Origin: Sinorhizobium medicae
GTDB lineage: Bacteria > Pseudomonadota > Alphaproteobacteria > Rhizobiales > Rhizobiaceae
NCBI RefSeq assembly: GCF_007827695.1
Contig: NZ_VITA01000015.1
Coordinates: 62,001-126,000, forward strand
DNA length: 64,000 bases
Reading direction: 5' to 3'
Shown: in pieces, positions 1 to 8,881 of the stretch
Position numbering within the stretch: the first letter of the stretch is position 1
Layout: each line of letters starts with the position of its first letter
Notes under the pieces: generated by a model
Databases searched by the model: none
Told to the model about the DNA's origin: nothing
The model's input: only the letters and a program-made list of their open reading frames with translations
Position numbers and translations under genes: made by a program

Positions 1-555
1 ATGCCACTTCAGTTCCACCGCCGCGTTCTGCTGCGAGAGGTAATCGCCCAGCGCTTGTGTCAGCGGGGCCGGGCAGATCGGGTCGCGTTCTCCGGCAGTG
101 ATCAGGATTTTCCGACCGGCGAGCGCGGCATTGGCCTTCGGGCGGAAAGGGATCAGCGGGTGCATGAGCACGGCCTTATCGAAGAGACCCTCTTCGATAA
201 GGACATTCGCAAGGATGTTGGCACCGTTGGAGTAGCCGAGACCGATGATCTCCGAGGCCTCGTATTCGCTTGCGAGCGCCTTCACGAAACCCGCCATCTT
301 CTCAGTCGCACGTGCTAGATCCGCCATGTCGTAGACGCCCTCGCCCGTTCGCCGGAAAAAGCGGGCGGCTCCATGCTCCGACACGTCGCCCCTTGGTGAA
401 ACCACCGTGGCTTTCGGCAGGAGCTGTGCTCCGAAGTCGAAGAACTGGTTCTCGTCGCCGCCGGTCCCGTGAAAAACGAAAAGGATGGGTCCGCCGGGAC
501 TGCCGGCTTTCAATTTATGCATGTAACCGTGATCAGGCATCGATTTCTCCATCAT
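1..555 (-). CDS. Alpha/beta hydrolase (phospholipase/carboxylesterase, MhqD-like), 3' end cut by window edge
   Basis: Reading leftwards from the ATG at 555 gives 185 residues with no stop before base 1, so the C-terminus is missing. An oxyanion-type HGTGGDE sits at residues 29-35, the nucleophile elbow GYSNG at 107-111 (Ser109), and the acidic residue in GERDP at Asp158; the catalytic His should lie just beyond the edge. This matches the small YpfH/MhqD-type carboxylesterases of about 200 residues. It follows the dioxygenase gene by 100 bp on the same strand; in Bacillus, MhqD-type hydrolases and MhqO-type dioxygenases are encoded together for quinone or catechol stress, so a similar pairing is inferred here. 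The start could also be the next ATG at 552 or the one at 540; no strong ribosome binding site separates them. Confidence 0.85.
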   Translation of the reverse strand, partial: MMEKSMPDHGYMHKLKAGSPGGPILFVFHGTGGDENQFFDFGAQLLPKATVVSPRGDVSEHGAARFFRRTGEGVYDMADLARATEKMAGFVKALASEYEASEIIGLGYSNGANILANVLIEEGLFDKAVLMHPLIPFRPKANAALAGRKILITAGERDPICPAPLTQALGDYLSQQNAAVELKWH

Positions 556-655
556 GCGCGCTTGCTTGCCAACACGCGTTCATCTGTGAATATTGGAATA
601 TTGAACCCTTCCCGGCGTAACGAGAAGGCCGGGCTGAAGCGGCAGACGCGTCCGC

Positions 656-1588
656 TTACGCTTCCAGCCTCTGTAAATGACCTTCGAGAATCGGCCGCAG
701 GTGCTTGTGCTGCTGCGGAAGCTTCAGCGCCTCGCCCAGATGCGCGGTGTCCTCGTCGCGGTCGAAGCCCGGCTCATTCGTGGCGATCTCGAAGAGAACG
801 CCACCGGGTGTGCGGAAATAGATCGCCCAGAAATAATCCCGGTCGATGACCGGCGTCACATGATAGCCGGTATCCATTAGCGCCTTGCGGACCTCGAGTT
901 GCCGCTCCCGATTGTCGACGGCAAATGCGACGTGGTGCACCGAACCGGCACCCTGTGCAGCACGATTGATGCCGGGCAGTGTTTCGAGGTCTACGAGGTT
1001 CGCGCCGTTGCCGTCGGGGACGACCAGCCTCGTGACACCGTCCCTTCGATCGAGTTCCTCGTAACCCATGTACTTCAGCAGGTCGGCCGTGGCGCCCTCG
1101 TCACGCAACCGCATGGCGACCGAGTGGAAGCCGCGAATGGCGTAATCCCCGGAAAGGCCACCCTCGGTCCAGGGCGTGCGCGGGTCATCCCTGACCTCGA
1201 CCAGAGCGAAACCGTCGCCGTCCGGCCCGGCAAAATTCAACCGCTTCTCACCGAAGCTTTCCGAGCGCTTGAGGCCACTCACACCGAGGCGCGTCAAACG
1301 GCCCTCCCAGAAGCCGAGCGAGCCTTGCGGGACAGAGAATGCCGTCGTCCCCACCTCTCCCGTGCCCGCACGACCGCGCGGCATCTGCGGAAAAGGGAAG
1401 TAGGTCATCACCGTGCCGGCTGTGCCGGTCTCGTCGCCATAGTAGAGGTGGTAGACATCCGGCGAGTCGAAGTTCACCGTTTTCTTGACGCGGCGTAGAC
1501 CAAGCGTTTGGGTAAAGAACTGGTTGTTCGTACGAGCGTCCTCTGCCATGGATGTTACGTGATGCAGGCCTTTGATCTGTTCGAGCAT
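656..1588 (-). CDS. Ring-cleaving dioxygenase, two VOC modules (MhqO-like)
   Basis: The 310-residue product has two vicinal-oxygen-chelate halves. The first begins GLHHVTSMAED near residue 8; the second begins SVHHVAFAVD around residue 220 and ends in PGGVLFEIATNEPGF, whose His and Glu positions correspond to metal ligands in the family. Length and order fit the MhqO/YfiE type of putative catechol-2,3-dioxygenase. I chose the ATG at 1588 because GGAAG precedes it and it begins at the conserved N-terminus (MLEQIKGLHHV); the open frame extends further upstream without conserved sequence. Its likely substrate, a catechol or hydroquinone, is inferred from the family. An inverted repeat about 100 bp upstream may be its operator. 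Confidence 0.88.
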   Translation of the reverse strand: MLEQIKGLHHVTSMAEDARTNNQFFTQTLGLRRVKKTVNFDSPDVYHLYYGDETGTAGTVMTYFPFPQMPRGRAGTGEVGTTAFSVPQGSLGFWEGRLTRLGVSGLKRSESFGEKRLNFAGPDGDGFALVEVRDDPRTPWTEGGLSGDYAIRGFHSVAMRLRDEGATADLLKYMGYEELDRRDGVTRLVVPDGNGANLVDLETLPGINRAAQGAGSVHHVAFAVDNRERQLEVRKALMDTGYHVTPVIDRDYFWAIYFRTPGGVLFEIATNEPGFDRDEDTAHLGEALKLPQQHKHLRPILEGHLQRLEA

Positions 1589-1687
1589 GATCGGCTTCCT
1601 TTCTTCCCCCAGCTTTGGCGGGAGCGTCGATGGCGAATAGATGCTCCCTGGGCGGCGAGAGCGGAAGACCATCCCACACAGACGCAT

Positions 1688-1706
1688 TGTCAACGCTACG
1701 TTGACA
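1688..1706. promoter_or_regulatory. Inverted repeat TGTCAAC-N5-GTTGACA, putative operator
   Basis: A perfect 7-bp inverted repeat with a 5-base spacer, followed by a third TGTCAAC half-site at 1719-1725. It lies about 100 bp upstream of the dioxygenase start and about 165 bp upstream of the sensor-kinase start, between divergent genes, and includes TTGACA-like elements. Symmetry and position suggest a repressor site; the protein that binds it is unknown and no regulator gene is adjacent. Confidence 0.45.
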
Positions 1707-1871
1707 GAAGCGACACGCTGTCAACAACTGCGTCATAGAGCAGATGGAGTAAGGCACCCGCATGGGCGGCTTGCAACGCGTCAGACCGACAATTAGCATC
1801 GCGTGGCAGCGGCCGCGCAAAAAGGAACCTGCAGCCAAGACCGCGAGCGGGAGGAGGAGCCCGGGCATTCC

Positions 1872-3692
1872 GTGAAATACCGCTTCTTTCTCGCACTCCT
1901 TCTGGTGCCGGCAGCCGCCGGGTTAATCGCCGTGCAGGGAAACGCCGTCGCCACGCGCAGCTATATGCAGGAGGCCTCCTCGCAGGCACACACGGCGCTG
2001 CGACTGGCGGTGGCCGCTCTTAGCGGCCATTTGAACCGCTATCAGGCCCTGCCCGCGCTCATCGCCGACCATGACGACGTCAAGGAGCTGGTGACGCGTC
2101 CGAACGATGGGGAGCTGCGCGGCACCGTCAATTCCTATCTGAAAGAGATCAATGGACTTCTCAAGTCCTCCGACATTTACGTGATCCTGCCGAACGGCAA
2201 TACGATCGCCGCGAGCAACTACGATGGACCGACGAGCTTTGTCGGAGAGAATTTCAGCTACCGGCCCTATTTCCAGGATGCGCTCAAGGGCGAGCAATCT
2301 CGCTTCTACGCGCTCGGCACGACATCGCTAAAGCGCGGCTACTACTTCGGCGCTCCTGTCCGCATCGGCGGAGATATCCGGGGCGTGATCGTGTTCAAGG
2401 TGGACATAGAGACGATCGAAGCCTCCTGGCAAGGCGGCGAATACAGGATCTTCGTGTCCGACCCGGAGGGTATCATCTTCATGAGCGGCAATCCCGAATG
2501 GCTCTACGCCGGGATCCTGCCCCTGACGGCTGAGCGGCTTGCCAGGACGGAAGCATCGCGGCGCTATGCCGATGCCGTTCTGCATCAGTTGCCGGCCGTG
2601 CAAAGTGAACTATCCGGACATCGGGTGTTAAGGGTCTCCGGGGGCAGCGACCGGGAATATCTCGTCCTCTCGCACTATATGCCCGAGGCCGATTGGACCG
2701 TGAACGTGCTCGCCGACACGGGCTCCGTTCGCACGCAAGCCTTGACCACGGTTGCCGCCGTCATGCTGCTGCTCTGCCTGACCGGGCTTGCGATCGCGAT
2801 TTTCATCCAACGCCGTGCGCGGCTCAGGGAACGCATCCTGATGCAGGAGCAGGCACAGGAAGAGCTGGAGCGCCGGGTCGAAGAACGCACGGCGGATCTC
2901 GCGCGCGTCAACACGCAGATCGAGGCTGAAATCGCCGAGCGGCGGCTCACCGAGCAGCAGTTGCGGCAAACCCAGGCCGACCTCATCCAGGCGGGCAAAC
3001 TCGCCGGTCTCGGGCAGATGTCAGCGGCCCTGTCGCACGAATTCAACCAGCCGCTTGCCGCCGCCAAGACCTACGCCGACAGCGCTGCACTGCTGATCGA
3101 GCGCGGCCGAACCGCCGAGGCGAGCGACAATGTGAGGCGCATTTCGGGCCTGATCGATCGCATGGCATCGATCAGCCGGCATCTACGCAACTTTGCCCGA
3201 AAACCCAATGAGAAGCTCGGCCCGGTTCGTCTCGACGAGGTGATGCGTGACACGCTCGAGATCGTGGCAGCACGAATCAAGACGGCGGGCGCAAAGATGG
3301 ACATTGAGCTTGACGGGGACCTTATGGTCCGGGCCGGTTCGGTCCGGCTGCAGCAGGTGCTCGTCAACGTGATATCCAATGCCGCCGACGCCGTTGAGGG
3401 GCTGGACGACCGCACGCTCTCCGTGCGTGCCTGGCGCGAGGACGGCAAAGCCGTGCTGACCGTGCGCGACCGCGGCGGGGGCGTCGCGCCGTCGGTCGCC
3501 GAGCGCATTTTCGATCCATTCTACACGACGAAGGGCGTCGGCAGGGGTCTTGGCCTCGGCCTGTCCATTTCCTACAACATCATCAAGGATTTCGGAGGCA
3601 GCCTGACCGTGTCGAACCATCCGGAGGGTGGAGCGGTCTTTCGCATCGAGCTCGCCCTCGCCGGCCAAACCGGTCGCGAGGCAGCCGAATGA
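1872..3692 (+). CDS. DctB-like sensor histidine kinase
   Basis: Inner-membrane sensor of about 606 residues: an N-terminal membrane segment (FFLALLLVPAAAGLIAV), a periplasmic double-PAS/Cache sensor, a second membrane segment (VAAVMLLLCLTGLAIAIFI), a coiled coil (EELERRVEERTADLARV) and a HisKA/HATPase core. The phosphoacceptor is His389 in SHEFNQPLAA; DRGGGV and GRGLGLGLSIS are the ATP-binding G boxes. The sensor carries the DctB-type SYRPYF and ALGTTS motifs, so a C4-dicarboxylate or related acid is the likely signal. GTG at 1872 follows GGAGGAGG; an in-frame GTG at 1803 is an alternative start. It overlaps the response regulator by 4 bp. No dctA-type transporter is adjacent, so it is a paralogue of the dctBD system rather than dctB itself. 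Confidence 0.88.
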   Translation: MKYRFFLALLLVPAAAGLIAVQGNAVATRSYMQEASSQAHTALRLAVAALSGHLNRYQALPALIADHDDVKELVTRPNDGELRGTVNSYLKEINGLLKSSDIYVILPNGNTIAASNYDGPTSFVGENFSYRPYFQDALKGEQSRFYALGTTSLKRGYYFGAPVRIGGDIRGVIVFKVDIETIEASWQGGEYRIFVSDPEGIIFMSGNPEWLYAGILPLTAERLARTEASRRYADAVLHQLPAVQSELSGHRVLRVSGGSDREYLVLSHYMPEADWTVNVLADTGSVRTQALTTVAAVMLLLCLTGLAIAIFIQRRARLRERILMQEQAQEELERRVEERTADLARVNTQIEAEIAERRLTEQQLRQTQADLIQAGKLAGLGQMSAALSHEFNQPLAAAKTYADSAALLIERGRTAEASDNVRRISGLIDRMASISRHLRNFARKPNEKLGPVRLDEVMRDTLEIVAARIKTAGAKMDIELDGDLMVRAGSVRLQQVLVNVISNAADAVEGLDDRTLSVRAWREDGKAVLTVRDRGGGVAPSVAERIFDPFYTTKGVGRGLGLGLSISYNIIKDFGGSLTVSNHPEGGAVFRIELALAGQTGREAAE

Positions 3693-5032
3693 GCGAAAGC
3701 CGCATCCTGCTCGTCGATGATGAAGAGGAATTGCGCCGTTCCAGCGCTCAGGCACTGGAGCTTGCGGGGTTTCGGGTGGATACCTTCGCCTGTGCCGAAG
3801 ACGCGCTCGAGCGCATCGCCTTCAGCTTCCACGGGGTGGTCATCAGCGACATCCGAATGCCCGGGATGGATGGAATGACCTTTCTGCAGCGCATCCGCGA
3901 GATCGATGCCGAACTGCCGGTGATCCTGGTGACCGGTCACGGCGATGTCCAGCTGGCGGTTCGGGCGATGCGTGAGGGTGCCTATGATTTCGTCGAAAAG
4001 CCTTTCACCGCCCAGATGCTCGCCGGCACCATACGCCGCGCGCTCGATTGGCGCGCTCTCGTGCTCGAGAACCGCCGGTTGCGGGCTGTCGCGGGGAAGC
4101 GCGACGACATAGAACAAAGGCTGCCGGGGCGGAGCCAAGCGATGGTGGATCTGCGCTACCGGGTCAGGGCGATCGGCGCCTCTGACGCCGACACGCTGAT
4201 CATTGGCGAGACCGGCGTCGGAAAGGAAGTCGTCGCCCGTGCGCTTCATGATTTGAGCAGCCGCGCGAGGGGCCCGTTCATCGCCATCAATTGTGCGGCA
4301 CTTCCTCAGAATCTGATCGAGAGCGAACTCTTCGGCCACGAGCCGGGCGCATTCCCCGGAGCGCTCAGGCCCCGTTACGGCAAATTCGAACATGGCCGCG
4401 GCGGCACCATCCTGCTCGACGAGATCGGCTCCATGCCTTTCGATCTTCAGGCAAAGTTCCTTCGCGTCCTGCAGGAGCGTGTCATAACCCGTCTCGGCTC
4501 GAACGAGACCGTTTCACTGGACGTTCGCTTCATCGCCACCAGCAAGGTCGATCTGGAGCGCGAGGTCGCAAATGGCCGATTCCGTGCCGATCTGCTTTAC
4601 CGGCTGAATGTCGCAACCTTGAGAGTGCCGACGCTTTCGCAGCGCCGCTCCGACATCCCCTTGCTCTTCATGCAGCTCGTCCGCGAATCCGCCGCCCGAT
4701 ACGGCCGGGACGATGTCGAGATATCGGCGGCGCTCGCATCGGACATGGCTTCACGCGAATGGCCGGGCAATGTGCGTGAGCTGCGCAATGCCGCCGAGCG
4801 TTTGATCCTCGGTCTCGAACCCGAAAGCGAAGAAGCGCTCGCTCCTGCGAATGGGCAGCGCCTCGCCGAAAAGGTGGCCGCCTTCGAAAGAAGCGTGATC
4901 GCCAGCGCGCTGGCCGCCCACGGTGGAGCATTGAAACCCGTTTACGAGTCGCTCGGTATCTCGCGCAAGACGCTTTACGAGAAGATGCAGAAGTTCGGGC
5001 TCGACAAGAAGGCTTTGACTGAGGAGCGGTAG
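3689..5032 (+). CDS. DctD-like sigma-54-dependent response regulator (variant GAFPGA loop)
   Basis: 447 residues with an N-terminal receiver (phosphoacceptor Asp54 in ISDIRMPGMDG), an AAA+ domain with Walker A GETGVGKE and Walker B GGTILLDEIGS, and a C-terminal Fis-type helix-turn-helix (VYESLGISRKTLYEKMQKFG). The ATG overlaps the kinase stop as ATGA. The L1 loop that contacts sigma-54 reads GAFPGA at residues 220-225 instead of the near-invariant GAFTGA, since the codon is CCC. The Thr is functionally critical in characterised family members, so this protein may fail to remodel sigma-54 holoenzyme or may act differently. Its targets are not evident. Confidence 0.9.
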   Translation: MSESRILLVDDEEELRRSSAQALELAGFRVDTFACAEDALERIAFSFHGVVISDIRMPGMDGMTFLQRIREIDAELPVILVTGHGDVQLAVRAMREGAYDFVEKPFTAQMLAGTIRRALDWRALVLENRRLRAVAGKRDDIEQRLPGRSQAMVDLRYRVRAIGASDADTLIIGETGVGKEVVARALHDLSSRARGPFIAINCAALPQNLIESELFGHEPGAFPGALRPRYGKFEHGRGGTILLDEIGSMPFDLQAKFLRVLQERVITRLGSNETVSLDVRFIATSKVDLEREVANGRFRADLLYRLNVATLRVPTLSQRRSDIPLLFMQLVRESAARYGRDDVEISAALASDMASREWPGNVRELRNAAERLILGLEPESEEALAPANGQRLAEKVAAFERSVIASALAAHGGALKPVYESLGISRKTLYEKMQKFGLDKKALTEER

Positions 5033-5103
5033 GGCTTCGCGTTGGTGGGAGCCGTGCCGTTCTCCGCGAGAAGGAAGGCGGTGAAAGTGGCTCAAGCGGC
5101 GCC

Positions 5104-5160
5104 GCGAGTTCCCCTTCGCCCGCCTGCGGGGAGAAGCTGCCGCAATGCGGATGAGAGAGG
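5104..5160. repeat. RIME-like rhizobial intergenic palindromic repeat, diverged copy
   Basis: The stretch between the convergent response regulator and peptide-transporter genes contains a CTTCGCC-CGCCTGCGGGGAGAAG palindrome followed by GCGGATGAG. It matches the better-preserved copy at 25897-25953 over most of its length. The layout fits the Rhizobium-specific intergenic mosaic elements known from rhizobia. The hairpin may also end transcription from both sides. Confidence 0.6.
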
Positions 5161-5180
5161 AAGCGCCACCCGCCGTTCCC

Positions 5181-6782
5181 TCACACGTTGAATGCCGCGC
5201 CGATCAGCGTCTTCGTGTAGGGCTCCCGCGGCGCCTTGAAAATCGCGTCAGTTTCCCCCTCTTCGACGATGCGGCCGTTTTTCATCACGATCACATAGTC
5301 GGACATCGCCTTCACGACTGACAGATCGTGGCTGATGAAGATGTAGGAAAGACCGTGCTTCTCCTGCAGATCGCGCAGGAGTGCGATCACCTGCCCCTGT
5401 ACCGATCGATCGAGGGCTGAGGTCGGTTCATCGAGAATGACGACCTTGGGTTTCAGGATAATCGCGCGGGCAATTGCGATGCGTTGGCGCTGGCCGCCGG
5501 AGAATTCATGCGGATAGCGGTTGCGCGAGGCGGGATCGAGGCCGACCTCCTTCAGTGCGGCGATGGCCCGCCGATCGCGGTCGGCGCGGCTCAAGTCGGG
5601 CTCATGCACATGAAGGCCTTCGGTAATGATCTCGCCGACGGTCCGGCGCGGCGAGAGCGATCCGTAAGGATCCTGAAATACGAGCTGCAGCTGGCGGCGC
5701 AGTGGCCGCATCGCGCCGCGGTCAAATCCCGAAATATCCGTGGAACCAAAGCGATAGTAACCGCTACTCGGCAAAAGCCTCAGCAGCGCCCGTCCGAGCG
5801 TCGACTTACCCGAACCGGATTCGCCGACAATGCCGATCGTCTGGCCTTGCCTGAGCCTCAGGCTTACGCCGTCGACGGCCCGGAAGGCGGTCGAGGCGCC
5901 CCGGAAGAGGCCGCCGGGGATCGTATAGTCGACCCCGACATTGCGCCCCTCGAGGATGATCGGTGCATTGTCCGGGGGCGGAGCCTTGTGTCCGCTCGGC
6001 TCTGCCTCCAGCAGCATTCTGGTGTAGTCCGCCTCCGGCCGCTCGAAGATGTCGGCCGTCGTGCCCTGCTCCACAACCTCGCCGCGGCGCATGACCGCGA
6101 CCCGCTCGGCGAAGTGTTTGACAATCCCAAGGTCGTGCGTGATCAGCACGATGGCCATGCCGAAACGCGTTTGCAGCGCCTTGAGCAAATCGAGGATCTG
6201 GGCCTGGATGGTCACGTCCAGGGCGGTCGTCGGTTCGTCGGCAATCAGGATATCCGGCTCGTTGGCAAGCGCCATGGCGATCATGACGCGCTGACGCTGA
6301 CCGCCGGAGAGCTCATGCGGGTAGCTGTCGATGCGGCGCTGCGCTTCGGGAATGCCGACGAGCTCCAGGAGTTCGAGGACGCGCTTGCGCGCACCCTTGA
6401 ACGTACCGCCGCGGTGATGGACGATCGGCTCGGCGATCTGGCGACCGATCGTGTAGAGCGGATCGAGCGAGGTCATCGGCTCCTGGAAGATCATCGTGAT
6501 CTTCGAGCCGCGCACTCTGTTCAGGGCCTTCGGCGGAAGACCCACGAGCTCCTGGCCGCGGTAAAGCGCCGAGCCGGTCACCGTTCCGTTGTTGGCGAGC
6601 AGGCCCATGATACCCATCATGGTTTGGCTTTTGCCCGAGCCGGATTCGCCGACGACGGCGAGAGTCTCGCCGGAACGGACGTCGAGATCGATTCCCTTGA
6701 CCGCTTCGACGGTCCCATCGGGCGTCGAGAAATCGACCTTGAGACCACGGACCGCGAGAATGGCGTCTTGCATCTCTGTCAT
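5181..6782 (-). CDS. Peptide ABC transporter, fused double ATPase (OppD-OppF type)
   Basis: A 533-residue protein with two complete ABC ATPase domains. Half one has Walker [10 protein letters not shown], signature LSGGQRQRV and Walker [15 protein letters not shown]; half two has [29 protein letters not shown] and [14 protein letters not shown]. It powers import of oligopeptides by the neighbouring permeases and resembles the YejF/GsiA single-chain arrangement. ATG at 6782 is preferred because AAGGA lies just upstream and the preceding permease gene ends 1 bp before it; an in-frame TTG at 6803 would overlap. It is the last gene of oppA-B-C-(DF). Confidence 0.93.
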   Translation of the reverse strand: MTEMQDAILAVRGLKVDFSTPDGTVEAVKGIDLDVRSGETLAVVGESGSGKSQTMMGIMGLLANNGTVTGSALYRGQELVGLPPKALNRVRGSKITMIFQEPMTSLDPLYTIGRQIAEPIVHHRGGTFKGARKRVLELLELVGIPEAQRRIDSYPHELSGGQRQRVMIAMALANEPDILIADEPTTALDVTIQAQILDLLKALQTRFGMAIVLITHDLGIVKHFAERVAVMRRGEVVEQGTTADIFERPEADYTRMLLEAEPSGHKAPPPDNAPIILEGRNVGVDYTIPGGLFRGASTAFRAVDGVSLRLRQGQTIGIVGESGSGKSTLGRALLRLLPSSGYYRFGSTDISGFDRGAMRPLRRQLQLVFQDPYGSLSPRRTVGEIITEGLHVHEPDLSRADRDRRAIAALKEVGLDPASRNRYPHEFSGGQRQRIAIARAIILKPKVVILDEPTSALDRSVQGQVIALLRDLQEKHGLSYIFISHDLSVVKAMSDYVIVMKNGRIVEEGETDAIFKAPREPYTKTLIGAAFNV

Positions 6783-6783
6783 G

Positions 6784-7914
6784 TCAGCGGTCCTTCGGGT
6801 CAAGTGCGTCGCGCAGGCCGTCGCCGACGAAGTTCAGCGAAAACAACGTCAGGACGAAGAAGATGGCGGGGAAAATAAGCAGCCAGGGAGCCGACTGAAT
6901 GTTGTTCGCACCCTCCGAGATCAACGCGCCCCAACTCGTGAGCGGCGCCTGGACACCCAGCCCGAGGAATGACAGGAAGCTCTCCAGCAGAATGACCTTC
7001 GGCACGACGACGGTGACGAAGACGATGACCGGCCCGATCGTGTTGGGGATGATGTGCCGGCGGATGATCTGCCAGTCGGTCAGACCCAGCGCCTGTGCTG
7101 CACCAACGAACTCACGGCGTTTGAGGGCCAGCGTCTGGCCGCGGACGATGCGTGCCATGTCCAGCCACTCGACTGCACCGATTACCAGGAAGATCAGGAT
7201 GAAGCTGCGGCCGAAAAAGACGACGAGCACCACGACGAGGAAGACGAAGGGCAGCGAATAGAGAATCTCGACGAAACGCATCATGACGTTGTCGACGCGC
7301 CCGCCGATATAGCCGGAAGTCGCGCCGTAAAGCACACCGATGCCGAGTGAAACGAGGCTCGCCAGCAGGCCGACGGCGATGGAGATCTGCCCGCCCAGCA
7401 TGACCCGGACAAGCAGATCGCGGCCGTTTGAATCGGTACCGAAGGGGAAATATTCGCGAGCCACGTCGCCCTCGACCTTCAGCGTTCGGCCATCGCCCTC
7501 CGTTGCGACCACCTTGGTGTTCTCGAACTCGTTCGCCCGGTCGAAATAGCGCGTGGCGCGGGGATCGATCGGCGCATCCGACGTGACCGTGGCGGTGAAG
7601 CTCTGATCCTCGACGGCGAATTCCGTCAGCCTGACGCGGGCACGGGACGCCACGCCTTCCATCACGCCCTGAAGCGTCGAACTATCCGGTCGCGGCTCGA
7701 GGCTTGGCCCGATCGTGACATAGGACGGAAACACCTGATCGTAGCTATGGGGAGAAAAAAGCGGCCCTACGAAGGAAAAGAGGCCGATGAGAACCAGCAT
7801 GACGCAGCCCGCCATGGCGGGGCGGTTCCGGCGGAAACGCAGCGCCGCGAGCTGAAACAGGCTGCGCCCCCTGGTTTCGGGCGCCGATGCCGGGATCTGA
7901 GCAATATCAGTCAT
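6784..7914 (-). CDS. oppC: Peptide ABC transporter permease, OppC type
   Basis: 376 residues with a cytoplasmic N-terminus, a first membrane helix (AGCVMLVLIGLFSFVGPLF), a periplasmic insert of about 100 residues rich in charged residues, and a C-terminal five-helix BPD_transp_1 domain carrying the EAA loop (EFVGAAQALGLTDWQIIRRHIIPN). It is longer than typical DppC proteins because of that insert, as in OppC/YejE-type permeases. It forms the channel with the OppB-type protein; the two genes overlap by 8 bp. Confidence 0.92.
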   Translation of the reverse strand: MTDIAQIPASAPETRGRSLFQLAALRFRRNRPAMAGCVMLVLIGLFSFVGPLFSPHSYDQVFPSYVTIGPSLEPRPDSSTLQGVMEGVASRARVRLTEFAVEDQSFTATVTSDAPIDPRATRYFDRANEFENTKVVATEGDGRTLKVEGDVAREYFPFGTDSNGRDLLVRVMLGGQISIAVGLLASLVSLGIGVLYGATSGYIGGRVDNVMMRFVEILYSLPFVFLVVVLVVFFGRSFILIFLVIGAVEWLDMARIVRGQTLALKRREFVGAAQALGLTDWQIIRRHIIPNTIGPVIVFVTVVVPKVILLESFLSFLGLGVQAPLTSWGALISEGANNIQSAPWLLIFPAIFFVLTLFSLNFVGDGLRDALDPKDR

Positions 7915-8830
7915 GGCGAACCCTCGGATCGAGCAGGCCGTAGAGAATATCGACCAGAAGGTTGAAGAGGATGACGAAGATGGCGATGAGGATCACGGTA
8001 CCCATCACAAGCGTATAGTCGCGGTTGATCGCGCCAAGAACGAAGTAGCGCCCGACGCCTGGAATGGTGAAAATCGTCTCCACCACGGCCGAACCCGTAA
8101 GCAGGGCGGCAGCACACGGAGCGAGATAGGAGACGACCGGCAGCATGGCTCCCCGCATCGCGTGCGTCACGACGACGGCGCGGGACGGCAGGCCATAGGC
8201 CTTCGCCGTACGGATATGATCCGTGTGGAGCGCCTCGATCATCGAGCCGCGCGTGAGCCTTGCGAAGACGGCAAGCTGGGGAAGCGCCAGCGCGATCATC
8301 GGCAGGATGAGAAATCGCAAAGATCCATCGCCCCAGCCGCCGGCGGGCAGCCACGCGAGCATGATCGCGAAGATCAGCGTGAGCACGGGGCCGACGACGA
8401 AGTTCGGAACGGTTACCCCGATGGTGGACACCGACATGACCGCGAAATCCAGGAAGCTGTTCTGCTTCAAAGCCGCGATCGTTCCCGTTATGACGCCGCC
8501 GACGACTGCCAGCAACAGCGCGTAGAAGCCAAGCTCCATCGAATAGGGGAGACCTTTGCCGATCAGCTGCGCGACATTGTTGTCGTGGTAAATGTAGCTC
8601 GGGCCGAAGTCGCCGGTGACTGCATTGCTCAGATAGTGAACGTATTGGCGCCAGAGCGGCTGGTCGAGGTGATAGGTCCTCATCAGATTCTCCATCGTGG
8701 AGGGCGGAAGAGGACGCTCGAGGTTGAAGGGCCCGCCGGGGGCGAATCGCATCAGGAAGAAGGATAGCGTGACGACGATAAACAGCGTCGGCACCGCACT
8801 CGCCAGCCGGCGAAGGATGAAGGAGATCAT
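7907..8830 (-). CDS. oppB: Peptide ABC transporter permease, OppB type
   Basis: 307 residues with the N-terminal TM1 signature of OppB/DppB (MISFILRRLASAVPTLFIVVTLSFFLMRF written as MISFILRRLASAVPTLF then a hydrophobic run), about six membrane helices, and the EAA motif (TAKAYGLPSRAVVVTHAMRG). It is the first permease gene after oppA, separated from it by 51 bp that hold a strong hairpin. The family role is import of oligopeptides across the inner membrane. Confidence 0.93.
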   Translation of the reverse strand: MISFILRRLASAVPTLFIVVTLSFFLMRFAPGGPFNLERPLPPSTMENLMRTYHLDQPLWRQYVHYLSNAVTGDFGPSYIYHDNNVAQLIGKGLPYSMELGFYALLLAVVGGVITGTIAALKQNSFLDFAVMSVSTIGVTVPNFVVGPVLTLIFAIMLAWLPAGGWGDGSLRFLILPMIALALPQLAVFARLTRGSMIEALHTDHIRTAKAYGLPSRAVVVTHAMRGAMLPVVSYLAPCAAALLTGSAVVETIFTIPGVGRYFVLGAINRDYTLVMGTVILIAIFVILFNLLVDILYGLLDPRVRHD

Positions 8831-8844
8831 GGATTTGGCTCCGG

Positions 8845-8874
8845 AGGCGACGCGCAGATGCCCGCGCGTCGCCT
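8845..8874 (-). terminator. Perfect 11-bp hairpin between oppA and oppB
   Basis: AGGCGACGCGC and GCGCGTCGCCT flank an 8-base loop just after the oppA stop. There is no T-run after the stem on the minus strand, so it is better read as an mRNA-stabilising or attenuating hairpin that lets oppA be expressed above its membrane partners than as a full terminator. Confidence 0.6.
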
Positions 8875-8881
8875 CTGTTCG

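Noticed and set aside
1718-1736. Possible PHO box upstream of the dctB-like gene
   Set aside because: CTGTCAA is followed at the right spacing by TGCGTCA, a poor half-site; better explained as part of the TGTCAAC operator array.
5484-6878. 464-codon plus-strand open frame
   Set aside because: Antisense to the fused peptide-transporter ATPase, whose paired Walker motifs are unambiguous.
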